Source of the DNA: Castor canadensis
Taxonomy: Eukaryota; Chordata; Mammalia; Rodentia; Castoridae
Direction: 5' to 3'
Length of the DNA stretch: 64,000 nucleotides
Assembly (NCBI RefSeq): GCF_047511655.1
Contig: NC_133402.1
Coordinates: forward strand, 65,476,951 to 65,540,950
Position numbers and translations under genes: made by a program. Numbering within the stretch: the first letter of the stretch is position 1; the number at the start of each line of letters is the position of its first letter. Of the stretch, positions 1 through 13,149 are shown piece after piece. The notes under the pieces were generated by a model that worked only from the letters and a program-made list of their open reading frames with translations, was not told the origin of the DNA and made no database searches.

Positions 1-1107
1 AGGTCCAAGAGTTGGAGTCAGTACAACCGAAATCTTTACTCCATGCTGGGACTAATGTTTTGGAGTCTATGTCAATTTCTTTCTATTAAACACTTCCAAA
101 GTGACAGTGCTGAGCTGAATATAAAAGCGGCTCCAGGGATGTCGAGGTTTATCAAGCACTGTGAATTAACTTATGCAGATATGATTTAGAGCCTAGGATT
201 TTTTGACAGAGGTAAGGTTCTAATAAAGAGGTAAAGTCAAAAGCATAAAGATGCTGCACGAAATGAGAATAATAAAAGTTGATGAAAAATGAGGAAAATG
301 TCACATGCCCACAATGAACAGGAATTTTACACTCTTACGTCATCGCATTGTTTTATTATACCATTAGTACAATTTGAGAGGAATTTTCTAGTGAGGAAAT
401 CCCTCAAAACACTTTCATTCATACAGAAGAAAAAGATGTTCTAAGAGTATTTGAAGAGTAGTAACATAAAATAAGTGGAAAAGATTTACAGCTTTCAGTT
501 CTTTAACAAAACTCGTGATCAGCACCACAAGTATCTGTTTAATACTCTAAAAACCACTCCTACACAGGACTTGGCTTGGTGAATTTTTAGAGAAATCTCA
601 CACAGACATGATGAAGTATTGTGACTAATGTGAATTATAAATCTTTATATGGCATCTGTTTTTATACCAAAGATAATTACTATTTCAATACATGAGAGAG
701 TTAGGGAGGAAAAGAATTGATGATCACTGGAAGCCCAGCCCTGCTTTCTTCTTGGGGGTTGATGTGGTTACTGTCACCAGTGGTCTCCTTCAAAGGCTTG
801 GAGATTGAAATAAGGAGATATGGCACAAACGAAAATTCTTTCATGTGCTTTCAACCAACAGAACTTAATTAAGCATGGTTCATATCATGTCTTGCTTTTT
901 TTTTTTTAACTAAAATTTCAGTCTTGTCTGCTGTTGTTGACAAATTTAGTGAACAAGACACAAAAGTTTTGGGACGTTAAAGACGTGTGTAGTATTTACC
1001 ATTAAAATTGAGTGGGGAAAAGAAGTTCACAGTGACAAGGAAATGGGCTTTGGATTTTTTCTTTCCTACTAGTATTAGTAAACAATCTGTTTTTTAATAA
1101 CCAAATT
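1..1107. other. Intergenic AT-rich sequence
   Basis: No gene, exon or recognisable repeat seen apart from short A/T runs. Confidence 0.6.
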
Positions 1108-1196
1108 TAGCTGGTCAAATAATTCAATGGATAGAGTGCCTGCTTAGCAAGTATGAGGCCTTGAATTCAAACTCCAGTAAAACCAAAGGAAAAGAA
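1108..1196 (+). mobile_element. tRNA-derived SINE, forward
   Basis: Contains a degenerate tRNA-like core: TAGAGTGCCTGCTTAGCAAG, then TTGAATTCAAACTCCAGT (B-box region) and an A-rich tail. The same family occurs throughout the window. Confidence 0.75.
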
Positions 1197-1283
1197 ATAA
1201 CTAAATTCATTTCCAAAAATTTCAGTACCACAGAAGAAATACTACACAAATGTATTTCAAAATGCAAAGAACCCTGTTTTCTT

Positions 1284-1585
1284 TCATTGGGAGTACTGGG
1301 GTTTGAACTCAAGGTCTTCACTTGCAGATAAGTGTTCACCTACTCCAGTCAAAACCCAATCCTTTTAGCCTTAGTTATTTTTCAGATAGGGTCTCACACT
1401 TTTTATCCTAGCTGGCCTTGGAGTGTGATCTTCTTACTGACAACTACTATATAGCTGGGATTACAGGAGACAACTCCAGTTCCCAGATTTTTCTTTGAGA
1501 TAGAGTCTTGCTAACTTCTTTTAGCCCATGCTGGACTTGAACCACAATCCTCTTATATCCACCTCCCACATAGCTGGGCAGAGTA
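1284..1585 (-). mobile_element. Composite SINE (7SL-like plus tRNA-like), reverse
   Basis: On the plus strand it opens with TACTGGGGTTTGAACTCAAG, the reverse of the tRNA-like part. It continues with two Alu/B1-like blocks (CAGATAGGGTCTCAC; TAGCTGGGATTACAGGAG). It is diverged. Short open frames across it are repeat translations. Confidence 0.75.
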
Positions 1586-2023
1586 TCTTTTTATCATAAC
1601 TCTTTCATGAAGTCCTCCCCTCCTGCCTGGCTTTTCCTATAGATGAGGCCTAACTTTCCCCTGTGTAGAGGGAGGGACAGCACCTCTTGGATGACTAATG
1701 GACATGGAGCCCATCCTGCAGTTGCTAGAAAGCTGCAGAGGTTAGATGAAGACTCCACACCCAGGAAGACCATGAGGCAAAGTCATTTCTAATGACAGAA
1801 GCTGAGGAATTGTGGCATGGAGAATAAACCAGGAAGAGTTTCTAGGATACTAACAATATTTTAGTATTGATAACAGTGTGGATTATACACATGTACACAA
1901 AGACCCACTCTACAAATTCTGTTTCAAATCTGTGCATTTCATTCCATCTTAGTTAGACTTTAATTATTTTTTTCATTTTTATTGATGTAAATGTGCTACT
2001 ATCTTTACCAAGCATCTTGTTTC

Positions 2024-2122
2024 TTTCTTTTTTTTTTTTTTTAGAGGTACTGGGGTTGAACTCAAGGCCTTTTACTTGCTAGGCAAGAGCTCTACCACTT
2101 GGGCACTCCACCAGCCTTTTTG
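2024..2122 (-). mobile_element. tRNA-derived SINE, reverse
   Basis: A T-rich run, then GGTACTGGGGTTGAACTCAA and GCTCTACCACTTGGGCACTC, the reverse complement of the window's tRNA-derived SINE. Confidence 0.8.
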
Positions 2123-4595
2123 GCAAACTCCTAATGGAAACAGTGCAGATTTTTTTTCATTTTTCATCACATCCCAATTGTCAATTTATACTAATAAACC
2201 TCAGTGAATTTTTATTAAATTATACTGTCTTAATGAGATTATCCTTTGTTCATCTTAACTGACTAGGAAAAAAAAGAAAAAAACCTGAGACACTCTGGCA
2301 TTATTGCAGCCAAAGTCTCACAAAGGGGTGCCAAGGAAAATCGGTATCACAGATTTTGGTGAAACACCACAGTTCTTCTTCAATTAGAGTTTATAAGCTT
2401 TAACTCCTATGCCTCTCCTTCTGATTTGCAGAAACTGACAGAAGAGATTAGGGTAACTCTGTCTGAAATAAAAGAAAACAAAATAAAATAAAACAAAACA
2501 AAATTAAATAACAAAACCCAAGCCAAACCAAAACAAAAAATCCCTTAAATAAACGTCTTTCAGTTAGAGATTTCTTTGGGATTTTGTTACTGTAAAACTG
2601 TACAGGCTCTGCAAGCCTCAGATCTCTGATTTCTTAGGGAAACTCTGAAAAACTTTCATCTGGAAAAGCAATAGCTCTGTTCATCTGCTGCCAGAAGAGA
2701 GGATTTGCCAGTCTGCAACTCCCACCAGCTTGTTTTCTGAAACCGGTTGTGTTTCTTATCATAGATGATTGCCTTCAGAAAAATGGCTTCTAATTAAAAC
2801 TACATGAGTTTAGAAAACATGTATGAAATGACTCTATATTTTAAAAATTACTACATTGATTATCTAAACAAAATAAACCTTTCCTTCCTTGTGAGAAGCT
2901 TTTGTGCAATTGGTATATAGAGGTCTAGAGTCTAGGTCATCATCACAATCTAAAATTCCCTTTTTCACAACATGGGCTTTTCATCCAGGACTGATACAGT
3001 GCCTCACCTAGGGAAGATTGGAAACTGAATCTTTTTACTTTCCAGCCTCAGTAGAGAAAGAAGGTGAGAAATCTGAGCCCACATCTGCCCATATGTTCAC
3101 ATTTGGAGAACTTGAACATGAAATAAATAAGGTACCAAAACTTGCTATCTAGGCATACAGATATAGAGTATATTAGCCTTTTGAAGGCAGGTTTTCACAA
3201 AAGTTTTGGTCCCTGCTGAAAAGCAGATGAGCAAATTATTTAAATAAAAGTAAACCTGGATATTTGCACAGTGCCTTAAGAGAGAGTCTGTAAAACGTTG
3301 TCCCTCAGAAAATGAAGTTGATCCCTCAATAACACAAGACAGATGCTGGTCAGTGCTGGATGTATCCAGACTCAACCCAAATGTGGCCTTGTTACCATGA
3401 GTGTCCTTGGGGTTACTGCCTCCTGTGCTGTGTTTAACCTAGGCTTGTAAATTTGCAACTCAGGGTACTCTGTGTTCTCAAAAATGCATGGATAGAAAAC
3501 CTCAGGACTGTCTGCATGGCACAGCCTAAATGCAGATGTGGGCTGATAAATTTCTCCAGGGAGAAGTAGTGGTGTACTAGGGTCACAGTTAGAACTGGAT
3601 TATAAAGGAATAAAATCTATAATGATTTCTTTTTAGAAAGCTAATTCCTGGTCAAGTTTGAAGACTTTTGTTCTCTATTGTTCAGCAATATTTACAGCAT
3701 ATATTGACAATTTAGTGACTGTTGTCAATAATTATTTCTCTATTTTAATAAATTTGAGATTCTGTATTAATTTATAAACCAATGTTATACTTCATCTAAA
3801 GAGTGTCAAAATCCTCATTGCCTAAATTTAGGTTTTATTTATTTTCTCTTTTAAGCACACATTTTGTTAATACAAACTTATTTACACAAAAGTCTAAAGA
3901 GGAAAAGAGAAATTATTTTGAAATATGTCCAATTTTAACCATTAAAGAAAATAAATATGTAGAAGTCCCCTAAGGAAAATTAGTTTATGTGTCTGAAATG
4001 TTATTGCATGTCCCTAAATTATAAAGACTATTTTTTAACTATGATCAGGTGAAAGAATAAATATATGAGAATTTGGATAGCACTTTTCTAAAGACAGAGG
4101 CTTTATCTGCATCATAAGAAATTGTACATGTTGTCATTCTCATTCTCTAGAGATGACCTGTTTTCAGTCTATTGAAAGTGTCTTCCTTTCCTGATAAACT
4201 TACTATCACTTCCATAATGAAAAATAAGACATAGTCAATGGATACAACCTATATTCTCATTGTAATATTGATTTCTAAGAATGTCTCTCTACTACTCCCC
4301 ACTAACAAACCATGGTTTGAAAGATAAATGCACAGGACATATTTACTTGAATGAAATTTCAGAAAGCTATATGGATATACACTATTTTGTTTAGTGACTG
4401 TGTGTTTAACACCCCATTTCCCAACCCCAACCCGTTATCTCCTCTTTCTATGACTTCCGTTGGAAGAAATCATCTACTTTTTCCCATCTTCCTCCTGCTA
4501 CTCAGATATGGAGGAGAATGAATGTCAGGATACATATGACACAGTAAGAAGATTAACCAAAAAATAAAGGAGGAAGACACTGGGCATGAGACAAT
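2123..4595. other. Intergenic sequence without genes
   Basis: AT-rich. It holds an A-rich simple stretch (2466-2540) and otherwise no feature that I can support. Confidence 0.55.
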
Positions 4596-5010
4596 GTAGA
4601 GGAGTGTGTGGGTTTTTTGTCATTGTGACAAGTTACCTGACATAAATTTATCTTGGCTTATGTTTTCAGAGGCTCTAGTCCATGGCCAGCTGAATCCATT
4701 GCTTTGAGTTTGAGGCAAAGAAGAATATCACGTGGTGAATGTGATGGAGAAGGTGCTCACCTCATGGCAGCCAGGAAGCAGGGAGAGCCAGAGAGAGCAA
4801 GCCTGCACCAGCCAGTAGGCTTAATCCTTCCTTCACTTTTGTTCCCTCAGGGTCCCCAGCCTATCAGATGGTGCTGCCCACATTTTGGCCAGGTATTTGT
4901 CTCCCCTTACTTGTTGCCTCTAGAAACGTCCTCACAGGCACACCCAGAAGTGTGCTTTATTAATCTCCTAGGCATCTCTCAACCCAATCAACTTGACCAA
5001 GATTGACCAT
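4596..5010 (+). mobile_element. Rodent interspersed repeat, class not settled
   Basis: Recognised by phrases common in rodent genomic repeats: a 'dispersed' cysteine-free open frame over CATGGCAGCCAGGAAGCAG, CACACCCAGAAGTGTGCTTT and AATCTCCTAGGCATCTCTCA. It resembles a non-coding retroelement or LTR-like repeat that I cannot name with certainty. The 117-codon frame across 4653-5006 is a repeat translation and not a gene. Confidence 0.55.
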
Positions 5011-5866
5011 CATAAGGTGACTGTGGAAAAAAGAGGGCTCAAGAAAGGAGATCCTCAAGAGTTGTATATCACCCTTGAGGTAAATGGTGGCTATGACTCT
5101 CAATGGTATACCTAAACTCTTTTGAGATTAACATATGAGGTAGACTGCCACTCATATCTCAGAATGTCCCCTGAGTGGCACACATGCAGGAGACAGCAGA
5201 ACAACATTGTAAATGTTTCATTGCTATGAAAAATATTGTGATAATCCACATAATGTATGTAGAAACCACAGTCAGCATGTAAGTGGATGAGTTGCTTACT
5301 AAAACAAAACAAGAATAAAACACTCTCCACAGGAGTTAATTCAGACCCTGGCCCTCATAACTCAGTGTCTGAATGTGCAGCATTCAATCTAATTCACTCA
5401 ACCTATAAAAGAACCAGGGAATTCTGATGAAGTGCAAAGAGAAAAGAAAACCAGCAGATAACAACTCAGTATGAAGCAGATACTGAATTATCAAAGTCTT
5501 GGAAGAAAATGTTGCATAATTCTCAAAGGAGCAAATACAAACATTCTTTTTAAAGTGCAAGTCTCATCAGTGACACCAATGTGATGGAGAGCCCAATGGA
5601 AATTGTAGAGCTGGAAAATAAAAGCACTGATTTTTTTAAATGTAAATGCTTTTTAAAAATACTTGTGTGGACTCGATGATAGAATGGAGACACTAGAGGA
5701 AAGAGTGAAGGTAGAGCTCAATAACCAATAGAAATTAATATGAACAACAGAGGAAACTTGAAAAAATGAACAGTCTCAGAAAGATAAAGACAATATCAAA
5801 AGCTCTCATATTTTTTCACTGGAGTTCTAGGAAGGAAAGAGAAAGATTGCAGTACAGAGTAGGGTG

Positions 5867-5962
5867 TTTTTTTTGTTTGGTTTACTTATTTACTTATTTT
5901 TGAAGTACTGGGGATCAAACCCAGAGCCTTGTACATGCTAGATAATCACTCTTCCAGCAAAC
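5867..5962 (-). mobile_element. ID-like SINE, reverse, inside the LINE remnant
   Basis: T-rich run followed by AGTACTGGGGATCAAACCCA and GAGCCTTGTACATGCTAG, the reverse of an ID/tRNA-Ala-like element. Confidence 0.7.
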
Positions 5963-7096
5963 ATCACTCAGGATCTCCAGACAGTTTTGAAGACATGCCT
6001 GCAAAATTTTCAAATTTGGGTGAAGACAAAAACTGATAGATGTGAGAACTTCAGCGAACCCCAAATAGGATAAGTCAGGGGCATCCACACTCGTCCACAC
6101 AGTCATCAAATGGATAAAAATGAAAGAAAATGGAAAAGCCTGGAAAGCAGCTACTGAAAAATAATGTGTTACATGGAAGAGAAGATCTGTTCAAATGATT
6201 GTCACTTTCTCATCAGAAAGAAGGCACTGAAGCAAGATTCTTACTGTACTAAAAAAAAAGAACTGTCAAAGTAGAATTCCTATCCATTAAAAAAAAAAAA
6301 CTTCAATAACAAATGAAGGTGAAATACAGTTGTCTGCCCATGAATGAGAACTAACAGAATTTATCATGGATAAATCAGAAAAGAAAGAAATGAAAAAAGA
6401 AGTTGGTTTTAGGTGAAAAGGAAAGGACATAGAGGAAAACCAGGAACTTTAGGGATGAAAAGCAAACTCCTCCATGAATGTAATAGACTATTTTTCTCCT
6501 GAATCTGTTAAAATATATGTAAATGTTGAAAGAAAAAAACTATCACTTTTTTCTGGTGGCTTGTTCAGTGTATGTAGAGTTAAAGAATAATACAAGTAAA
6601 ACATGAAGGGAGGAAGGAAGATGTGGTTTTTACATTTGACTAGAAACAGTAAGACATTAATTCTAAGTACACTGTGAAAATTAAAAAATATATATATATA
6701 TAGTGATTCCTAGAGAAGCCACTGGGAAAGTATACAAAAAGATATGCTCAAAACTCTAATAGACAAATTAAAACAGATTAACCCCAAAAGAGTCACAAAT
6801 GGTGAATAAAAGTTGAAAGGACTTACCAATGACTGGGAAATCCTGCTCTTAGCTACTTACTTTAGATTAATGAAACCTACATTCAAAACATGTGTATGAA
6901 TGCTTACTTTTTACCCAAAGTCATTCAAGACTGAAACAACCCAAATGTCATTCAATAAATTCTACATGTGAATTATAAAAAAATGTGATTCCATCAGACA
7001 ATGGAGTAGTACTCAGAATTAAAAAGGAGCTACTCACGCATACCACATCAGTGAATCTCAAGGTATTTCAGTGAGTCAAAGGAGCATTCCTTTGCA

Positions 7097-7175
7097 TGTG
7101 TGTGCACCGCTGTGACTGAATCCAGGGCCTTGTGCACACTAAACATGATCTCCACTGAGCAATACCCAGCTCCAA
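7097..7175 (-). mobile_element. ID-like SINE fragment, reverse
   Basis: Degenerate tail-to-head ID sequence (TGACTGAATCCAGGGCCTTG; CACTGAGCAATACCCAGCTC). It interrupts the L1 3' end. Confidence 0.55.
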
Positions 7176-7642
7176 ACACATGAAAAGATTACATCCCGCA
7201 AGTTTCCATCATTTACGAACCAATTTTCAAAAAGGCAAAACTGTAGAAGGAAAAGTTGGTGTTAACAGTAAGGAGTAGGGGAAGTTTTAACTAATGGGGG
7301 AAATAAATTTTTTGGTGTGATAGAGTGGTAGAATATTCAGATTATGGTGGTTGTTAAATATTAAATTATTTGTACATAAGTTAATTTAGACATATGTTCA
7401 AAGTCATAGAATTGTACACCAATGAAAGTTTAAATAAACTCAAGTGAGTTCATAAGATTATGTCATTTTTTTGTGATAAATCAGAAGGACAACATAAACA
7501 CTTCTCTGAAGTGGGCCTTCAAATATTTATTGAAATAAATGAATTGGTAAAATAGAATTCTGCTGGCATGTGTCACAACAGTAATTTGCTAGCACATTGA
7601 TCTATTAATTTTTTAAATTGCAATCATATTTTAATTGCAAAC

Positions 7643-7715
7643 ATAGGTCTTACTTTGACACCCAGGCTGGTCCTGAACTCCTGGGCTCAGCAGTCCTCCT
7701 GCCTCTACCTCCCAA
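7643..7715 (-). mobile_element. B1/Alu-like SINE fragment, reverse
   Basis: Contains CACCCAGGCTGGTCCTGAAC and CTCCTGCCTCTACCTCCC, the 7SL-derived left-arm signature in reverse. Confidence 0.65.
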
Positions 7716-10449
7716 TGAATCAATTGTTTTTAGTGTCTTTTAATAACACTTTATATATTTCAACAACATTTTCTGGCATGTGTCTTTGCAGTTTCCCCAC
7801 TGAGGGTTCTAAGCTTATTTCCCTAGCTCTCATTTGGGGTCCAGACATATCGTCTCCTTGGAAAAGAATAAAGGAAAGTGACCACACATCAGTTCTAAGC
7901 CCAGACCCAAAGAGGCCCCAGGAGTTCCCACTTGTGCTCTTACACCTTTAGCATTGCCATGAGGAAAACTTTCCTAGGGTTGGTCCACTAGGCTTGGGAG
8001 TAAGATGAGAGACATACAGCAGAGAAAATCCCACTGAACCAAGCCCAGCCTAGTCATAGATCAATGAGATTGAATTATTGGCATTTCAATTTGGATTGGT
8101 GGTGGTGGCGGTTTTCTGAAGTCTTTTGTGCGGCAAAGGCTAACTGGTGTCTCTGTAAAGAGCAAACTGACTTCCACGCCCCACAGGACGTCAGTCTTAG
8201 GGCGGCAGAATGAGAATCAAGGCACCTAGTAAAGAGGTTAGACAAAAAAAAAAGTCCAATTCCAGTATGTGGAGTGCGTGGTTTGTCCATAAAACAGACC
8301 TTGGTTAACACACCTAAAAGGAAAAAGTCAAAGCAAAACGAGAATCAATGCTAACTTGTTACTTGACCTTCTTGGGAACACTAACAAGCAGAGGATAAGA
8401 ACTCAAAGTTGAATGCAAAGCTGCATCTCTAGGTGAAGGTCAAATCAATACAGGGAGAAAAAAAAAAAAGATGGATAGCTGGAGAGAGAAGAATGGTTTT
8501 GAGGCAACACAAAGAAGTCTCTAAATAGATGATACTTTGTGTTTTCTGGAAATGGTTATCAAGAGAGCTTCATGGTAAGTTTTATGTAAAATTACAATAA
8601 GCTTATTACCATTTCCTCTCAATGATGTCTGACTTATCTTCATTTTAATGTCATTAACATTAATCCTTTGGACTATGCGATTCACTTAAGTTGGGCACGG
8701 CAGATGCTATGAGTATTAACCTATGATGCATTCAGCCTGTGGAACAGTGCTTGAAAATTTGCCTTTCATGGTCATTACCAACAATGTATGAATGTTGTAA
8801 TAATGGTGGGTAACACATGAGACTTGGTGTTTGCCTTTTAAATAAAGGGCTAACACAGACTTTTACTAAATTATATTTGCTTTACTGAAATATTCATGCA
8901 ATTGTAAGAGCTCTGTAAAAAAATAATGACTTTGAAGTCATTGTGAAGTTCCCATTAACTCTTCTTACATGATACTGTAATTAATTTTAGATGTGACAGA
9001 CTGAAGGTTTTCTGCCAAACTTTCTGAAACACTCCTTTTAACAGATGAAAGATATCAGAAGTCCAGGGAATAGAAAGTAGTTTTCTTTGGTTATGGCTTA
9101 AAACCCAGTGTGTGAAATGAAAGAGAACTAACCAGCATAACATTAAAACTTATTTTATTTGGAAAGACTTTGGATTTGGAAGACATTTTTGCATCCCACA
9201 TTGAATAGACTGTCATTTGCTGTTGACGATCATTGATGTTTGTTCTACTGTGACCTTAAAATACTTTTATTTGTGAGATGTATCAAGCAAATTATATTGT
9301 GTATGACCCAACAATATTAGAAACAAATAATAAACTAATCATAATTTGTTTTAAAAAATATTTTTCAAACTTTTCAGAACATTTTATAGACATAAAAAGT
9401 AAGGCAAGTGTTTTAACTTTGTTAAAGTTTGACCTTAGAAATTATATTTGAAAATACTGGGACTACTTTTACCAGACTGAAAACTGGGCAAGTGCAAAAG
9501 TGTAGTATTTAATTTCAAAGGACAAAAATATTTCATTTCTGTATAGCTTTAGACAATACTCCTTTGGGAGCAAAATTCATTTAATTGCACATTAAAATAA
9601 TTGCACATTAAAAAAGTAAAACACTTCAAATACCTTTGTGTAGGCAACACCCCCAAGAGAGTCTGATTTCATTGGTCAAGACTAGAACACATAAGCAGGA
9701 GCTTTTTAAAAGCTCCTCCAGGTGGTTTTAATGTACAGCCTGATTTAAAAACTTTTTTTCTTCTAAATTGGTATGGAATGACAGTCATCAAAGATCATGA
9801 AATCTTGGGCATTATTTCCAGAAGTACAAGTGTCTGGTACTGCAGTAGCCAGGTGGGTCTGTCCCCTCTGCCAGGGGACATGCTGAATGTGAAGTGCAGT
9901 GTTGACAGAGGGAGGAGAAGCAGTGAGACACAGGGACAGGATGAAGATATGGTTGTGCAAACCCAAGTGCTTATTTTGAAGAGGTTTAGGAAAATTACAG
10001 ACCATTGCTAACCCACAGAAAGACATCTAATTCAGTCTGTTCCTGTAAAAGCTAAAACCAGAGTCAACACAAGGAAGTTGGGAAGGCATTGGTATGAGGA
10101 AGAGATTTCTGATAATAAGAGCTTCTCAACCCAGATGACACACCTCCACAGCATGTAAGGTTGAGTGATCTGCTATGGGTTTAGGTGAGGAGGTTGGAAT
10201 TTATGTTATTTCTTACATATAGGTTATTTATATGTAACCTGAGAGATCATCTTGAAGTTGCTCCAGCTGTGTCTTAGTTCTCTTAGAAGCTAAATCAGAA
10301 GAAACACATGTCTGGAGGGATTCAGACTATTGGATGGAGGCAAAGTGGCCTCCAGGAGAAGGTGGCTTCTCTGTGTGCTCTTACTGGGTCTAATGGCCTC
10401 CTTAGCACTGGTCAAGTCTCTGGATATGGCATACTGTCAGGGAAAATTA
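7716..10449. other. Intergenic sequence without genes
   Basis: Mostly unique AT-rich DNA. Short open frames on both strands show no recognisable domain, no family match and no splice context. Confidence 0.55.
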
Positions 10450-10812
10450 GTTTTTCTTCTTCTTCTTTTTCTTTTTTTGTTGGTGGTGCTGGGATTTGAA
10501 CTCAGCGTCTGAGACTTGCTAGGTAGGTTCTGTACTAATTGAGCCACACACCTATCCTTTTTTGCTTTTAGTTATTTTTTCAGACAGGGTCTTATGCTGA
10601 TTGCCCTGGGCCAGCCTGGGACCATGATCCTTCTGCTCATGTCTCCTGGGACATGAGCTGGGATTGCAGGCATGTGTCACCACTCCTAGCTTGTTGGGTG
10701 AGGTGTAGGTCTTGCTCACTTCTTGGCCAGGCTGGTTTTGAACTACAATCCTCCCAATTTCCATCTCTCTAGTAGTGGGATTATAGGTATGTCCCACCAT
10801 GCTAGGCCTTTT
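10450..10812 (-). mobile_element. Composite SINE, reverse
   Basis: A tRNA-like part in reverse (GGTGCTGGGATTTGAACTCA) followed by two 7SL-like blocks (CAGACAGGGTCTTATGC; GAGCTGGGATTGCAGGCATG; TGGGATTATAGGTATGTCCC). Open frames of 60-82 codons here are repeat translations. Confidence 0.8.
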
Positions 10813-10867
10813 TGGTCTTTCAAAGTAGAAATTTTAGTTACCGATTTTTGGTTAGATTGCTATTTAA

Positions 10868-10946
10868 TAATTGATCAGACATTTTTCATTTATATATGGT
10901 TCCATTAATTGATCAGACATTTTTCACTTATATATGGTTCCATTAA
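10868..10946. repeat. Two-copy tandem duplication, 38-bp period
   Basis: TTGATCAGACATTTTTCA starts at 10871 and again at 10909. The units differ by one T/C in the visible copy, so the duplication is recent. Confidence 0.9.
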
Positions 10947-11011
10947 ATAGGTGATACTTTTCTTGCAGTAAACTCAACATGGGCTAGAAGTGATGGTCAG
11001 TGACCGAAATA

Positions 11012-11805
11012 CAGTAGCCACCCATTTGGGAGGGTAGGGGTACCTTCCAAGATCCCCAGCAGGTGTGTGAACTCGTGCATAGTGTCAATCCTACATGTTG
11101 TGTTTTTTCCTATGCATACATACTTGCAGTAATGTTTAATTTATAAATCATGTGCATTAGGAGACTAAGAGCAGCTAATAACAAAACAGATCAATTCTAG
11201 CATTATACTATAATAAAAGTTATGTAAATATGGAGTCTTGTGATGAAGAAGTGACACAGAATTTGCCAGGTGAGATGAAGTGAGGTGGATGTCCAAGCTT
11301 TTGTCCACATGGTGCTGTCACTTTTGCACTTTGAGGTATGGTAGCAAAAGTAGCACAAATCTTTTCCCTTCTTCACAGTTTCAGAAACAGCAGATTAATT
11401 CTTACCATGTATCTTAGCAACCTCAGCTTATGATCTTTTTTTCTTATTAACTTGAAAAGTTTCATCTCTGCAGTTAAAGGAAACACTTACGGCTTCTCTG
11501 AGTTCCATCACCAGTCTTGCACTTTGAGTCCAGCACTAAATAAAATGAGGATCACTTGAACCCAATGTAACGCCATGACAGTCCATCTGATAACCAAGAT
11601 GGCCACTAAATAACCAATGGAAGAGTGGTATATACAGAGTGGATATGCTGGACAGAGGGATGATCAGTCTCCTGGACAGGACAGAAAGAGACACTGGGAG
11701 ATTTTATCAGGTTATTCAGAATGGTGCATAATTTAAAATTTATGAGTTGCTTATTTTCCAGATTTTTTCATTTAATATTTTTTGGACCACAGTAGCACTG
11801 TCAAA
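11012..11805 (+). mobile_element. Tigger-type (Tc1/mariner-pogo) non-autonomous DNA transposon
   Basis: The left part (CAGTAGCCACCC, CCTTCCAAGATCCCCAGC, TTTTTTCCTATGCATACATA) and the right part (GGCTTCTCTGAGTTCC, TGATAACCAAGATGGCCACT, GGACCACAGTAGCACTG) match the ends of Tigger elements as I recall them. The transposase region is absent. It is about 0.8 kb long and decayed. Confidence 0.75.
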
Positions 11806-11827
11806 CATAGAGTAAGATGAGCTCCTC

Positions 11828-11985
11828 CCAACATTTGGTGCATATTAGAAGCACTTGGGGAGCTGTTAAAATAACTGATGGCCTGGGCTTACCCACTCAC
11901 AGTAAAATTTAGTAGGTATAGGTATGGTCACAGCTCTAAGTGCTGTGATCCTGATGGGAGGTCAAGGCTGTGAACCACCAATCCA
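11828..11985 (+). mobile_element. hAT-Charlie MER-type DNA transposon fragment
   Basis: Phrases TTAGAAGCACTTGGGGAGCT and TGATGGCCTGGGCTTACC, and the end GGCTGTGAACCACCAAT, resemble MER20/MER58-like elements. The family is not certain. Confidence 0.55.
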
Positions 11986-13117
11986 CTAAAGCCATAGTGT
12001 GCTCCTTTGAAAGATTCAAGATTCTATGTATATTTTCATCTAACTGCAAATAAATGTATTGTTGGCTGAGGAAGTTTTAAAAATTACGGCTACAATCAGC
12101 ACTCTGATTAAAAAGCTTACAGAACATGGGAATTCCATTCCAATTGGGCTGGTCTTCGGAGCAGTTTTGTAAATTACAGAGAGGCAGTGATTGAAAGGTT
12201 TCCTCATCCTGCGGGTGACATGAGCCAGGAGACTGAAAAAATTATGTTGAGTGAAAGAATAGCTTTCACAAAGATTGCCACAGTCTAAAACTGTAATTTA
12301 AAACCCAGAAAGTGTGATTTAATAGCTTTCTATACATGCTCAACAAAAACAAGAAAGTAAGTACTATAAAGCGAAGTTATGGCTTGCAGCTTATCATGTG
12401 AAGAACAAAATTATGCCTCACTGCAAACTGTCAGTAGTAAAATACAATTGCCCATCCTCCAAAAGTAATTTGAAGCTAAATTATGTTAATAAAAATAAGA
12501 TGTGCGTAATTCTTTTTGTTTCCATACCACTTGTATATCTAGCTCTACCTAACATACTGAATCCAGATGTGACCGCCATACTCCCACAGACCTATTGACC
12601 AGTCATCCCAAAGGTAAAGGAGCTTGGCTGAAATGATATTAATTAATATGTTGTACAACCAACAAGCCACACTCAGCTGAGAGGAGCCTCCAAAGGCCAT
12701 CATACAAGGTCATACAAGGTCATACAAGCACAAGAGAAGAGTCTGATGTTTTCAAGTGTGGAAAAGATAATGGGGTGAGGCCTGAGGGAACAGGGGGGAG
12801 GAACCATTGAGATTTCTGCTATTAAATGTAAGTCCACATTAATATATATTAATTTTTCATATCAATCCAGAATATGCAAACATAAACCAAAATAGAAGTT
12901 ACAAGACAGATTTCAATACAGTTATAGAAAAGTTTGCTGTCGGTCTGTCCCTGGACTGTAATGCAGGATAGTGTCTAAGTCATTCTTATAATTTCAGAGA
13001 TATACATGGGCACATTACAGACACCCAGTAAACATTCAAGACTGGATGTTTCCAAGTAGAGTGAGCACAGATGATTAAGTACAGTATGGGTGTAGGACAG
13101 AGCCTGGTCTACATAGC

Positions 13118-13120
<3 letters not shown>
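11986..13120. other. Intergenic sequence without genes
   Basis: Unique AT-rich DNA. The only structure is a decamer tandem repeat at 12701-12728. Confidence 0.55.
12701..12728. repeat. Three-copy decamer tandem repeat (CATACAAGGT)n
   Basis: Three consecutive copies, the last one changed at its final two bases. Confidence 0.95.

Positions 13121-13149
<29 letters not shown>

Larger units (their letters stand above)
5400..7445 (+). mobile_element. Ancient L1/HAL1-type LINE remnant
   Basis: Two recognisable L1 zones in forward orientation. One near 5980-6300 reads like the L1M/HAL1 region with the phrase AAAGAACTGTCAAAGTAGAA. A 3' zone near 6900-7445 contains GAAACAACCCAAATGTCATT, ATGGAGTAGTACTCAG and an end around AGAATTGTACACCAATGAAA. 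They are only about 0.6 kb apart, so ORF2 is mostly missing, as in HAL1 or a deleted L1. It is interrupted by SINE fragments and has no intact frame. Confidence 0.65.

Noticed and set aside
4653..5006. 117-codon plus-strand frame
   Set aside because: Falls inside an interspersed repeat.
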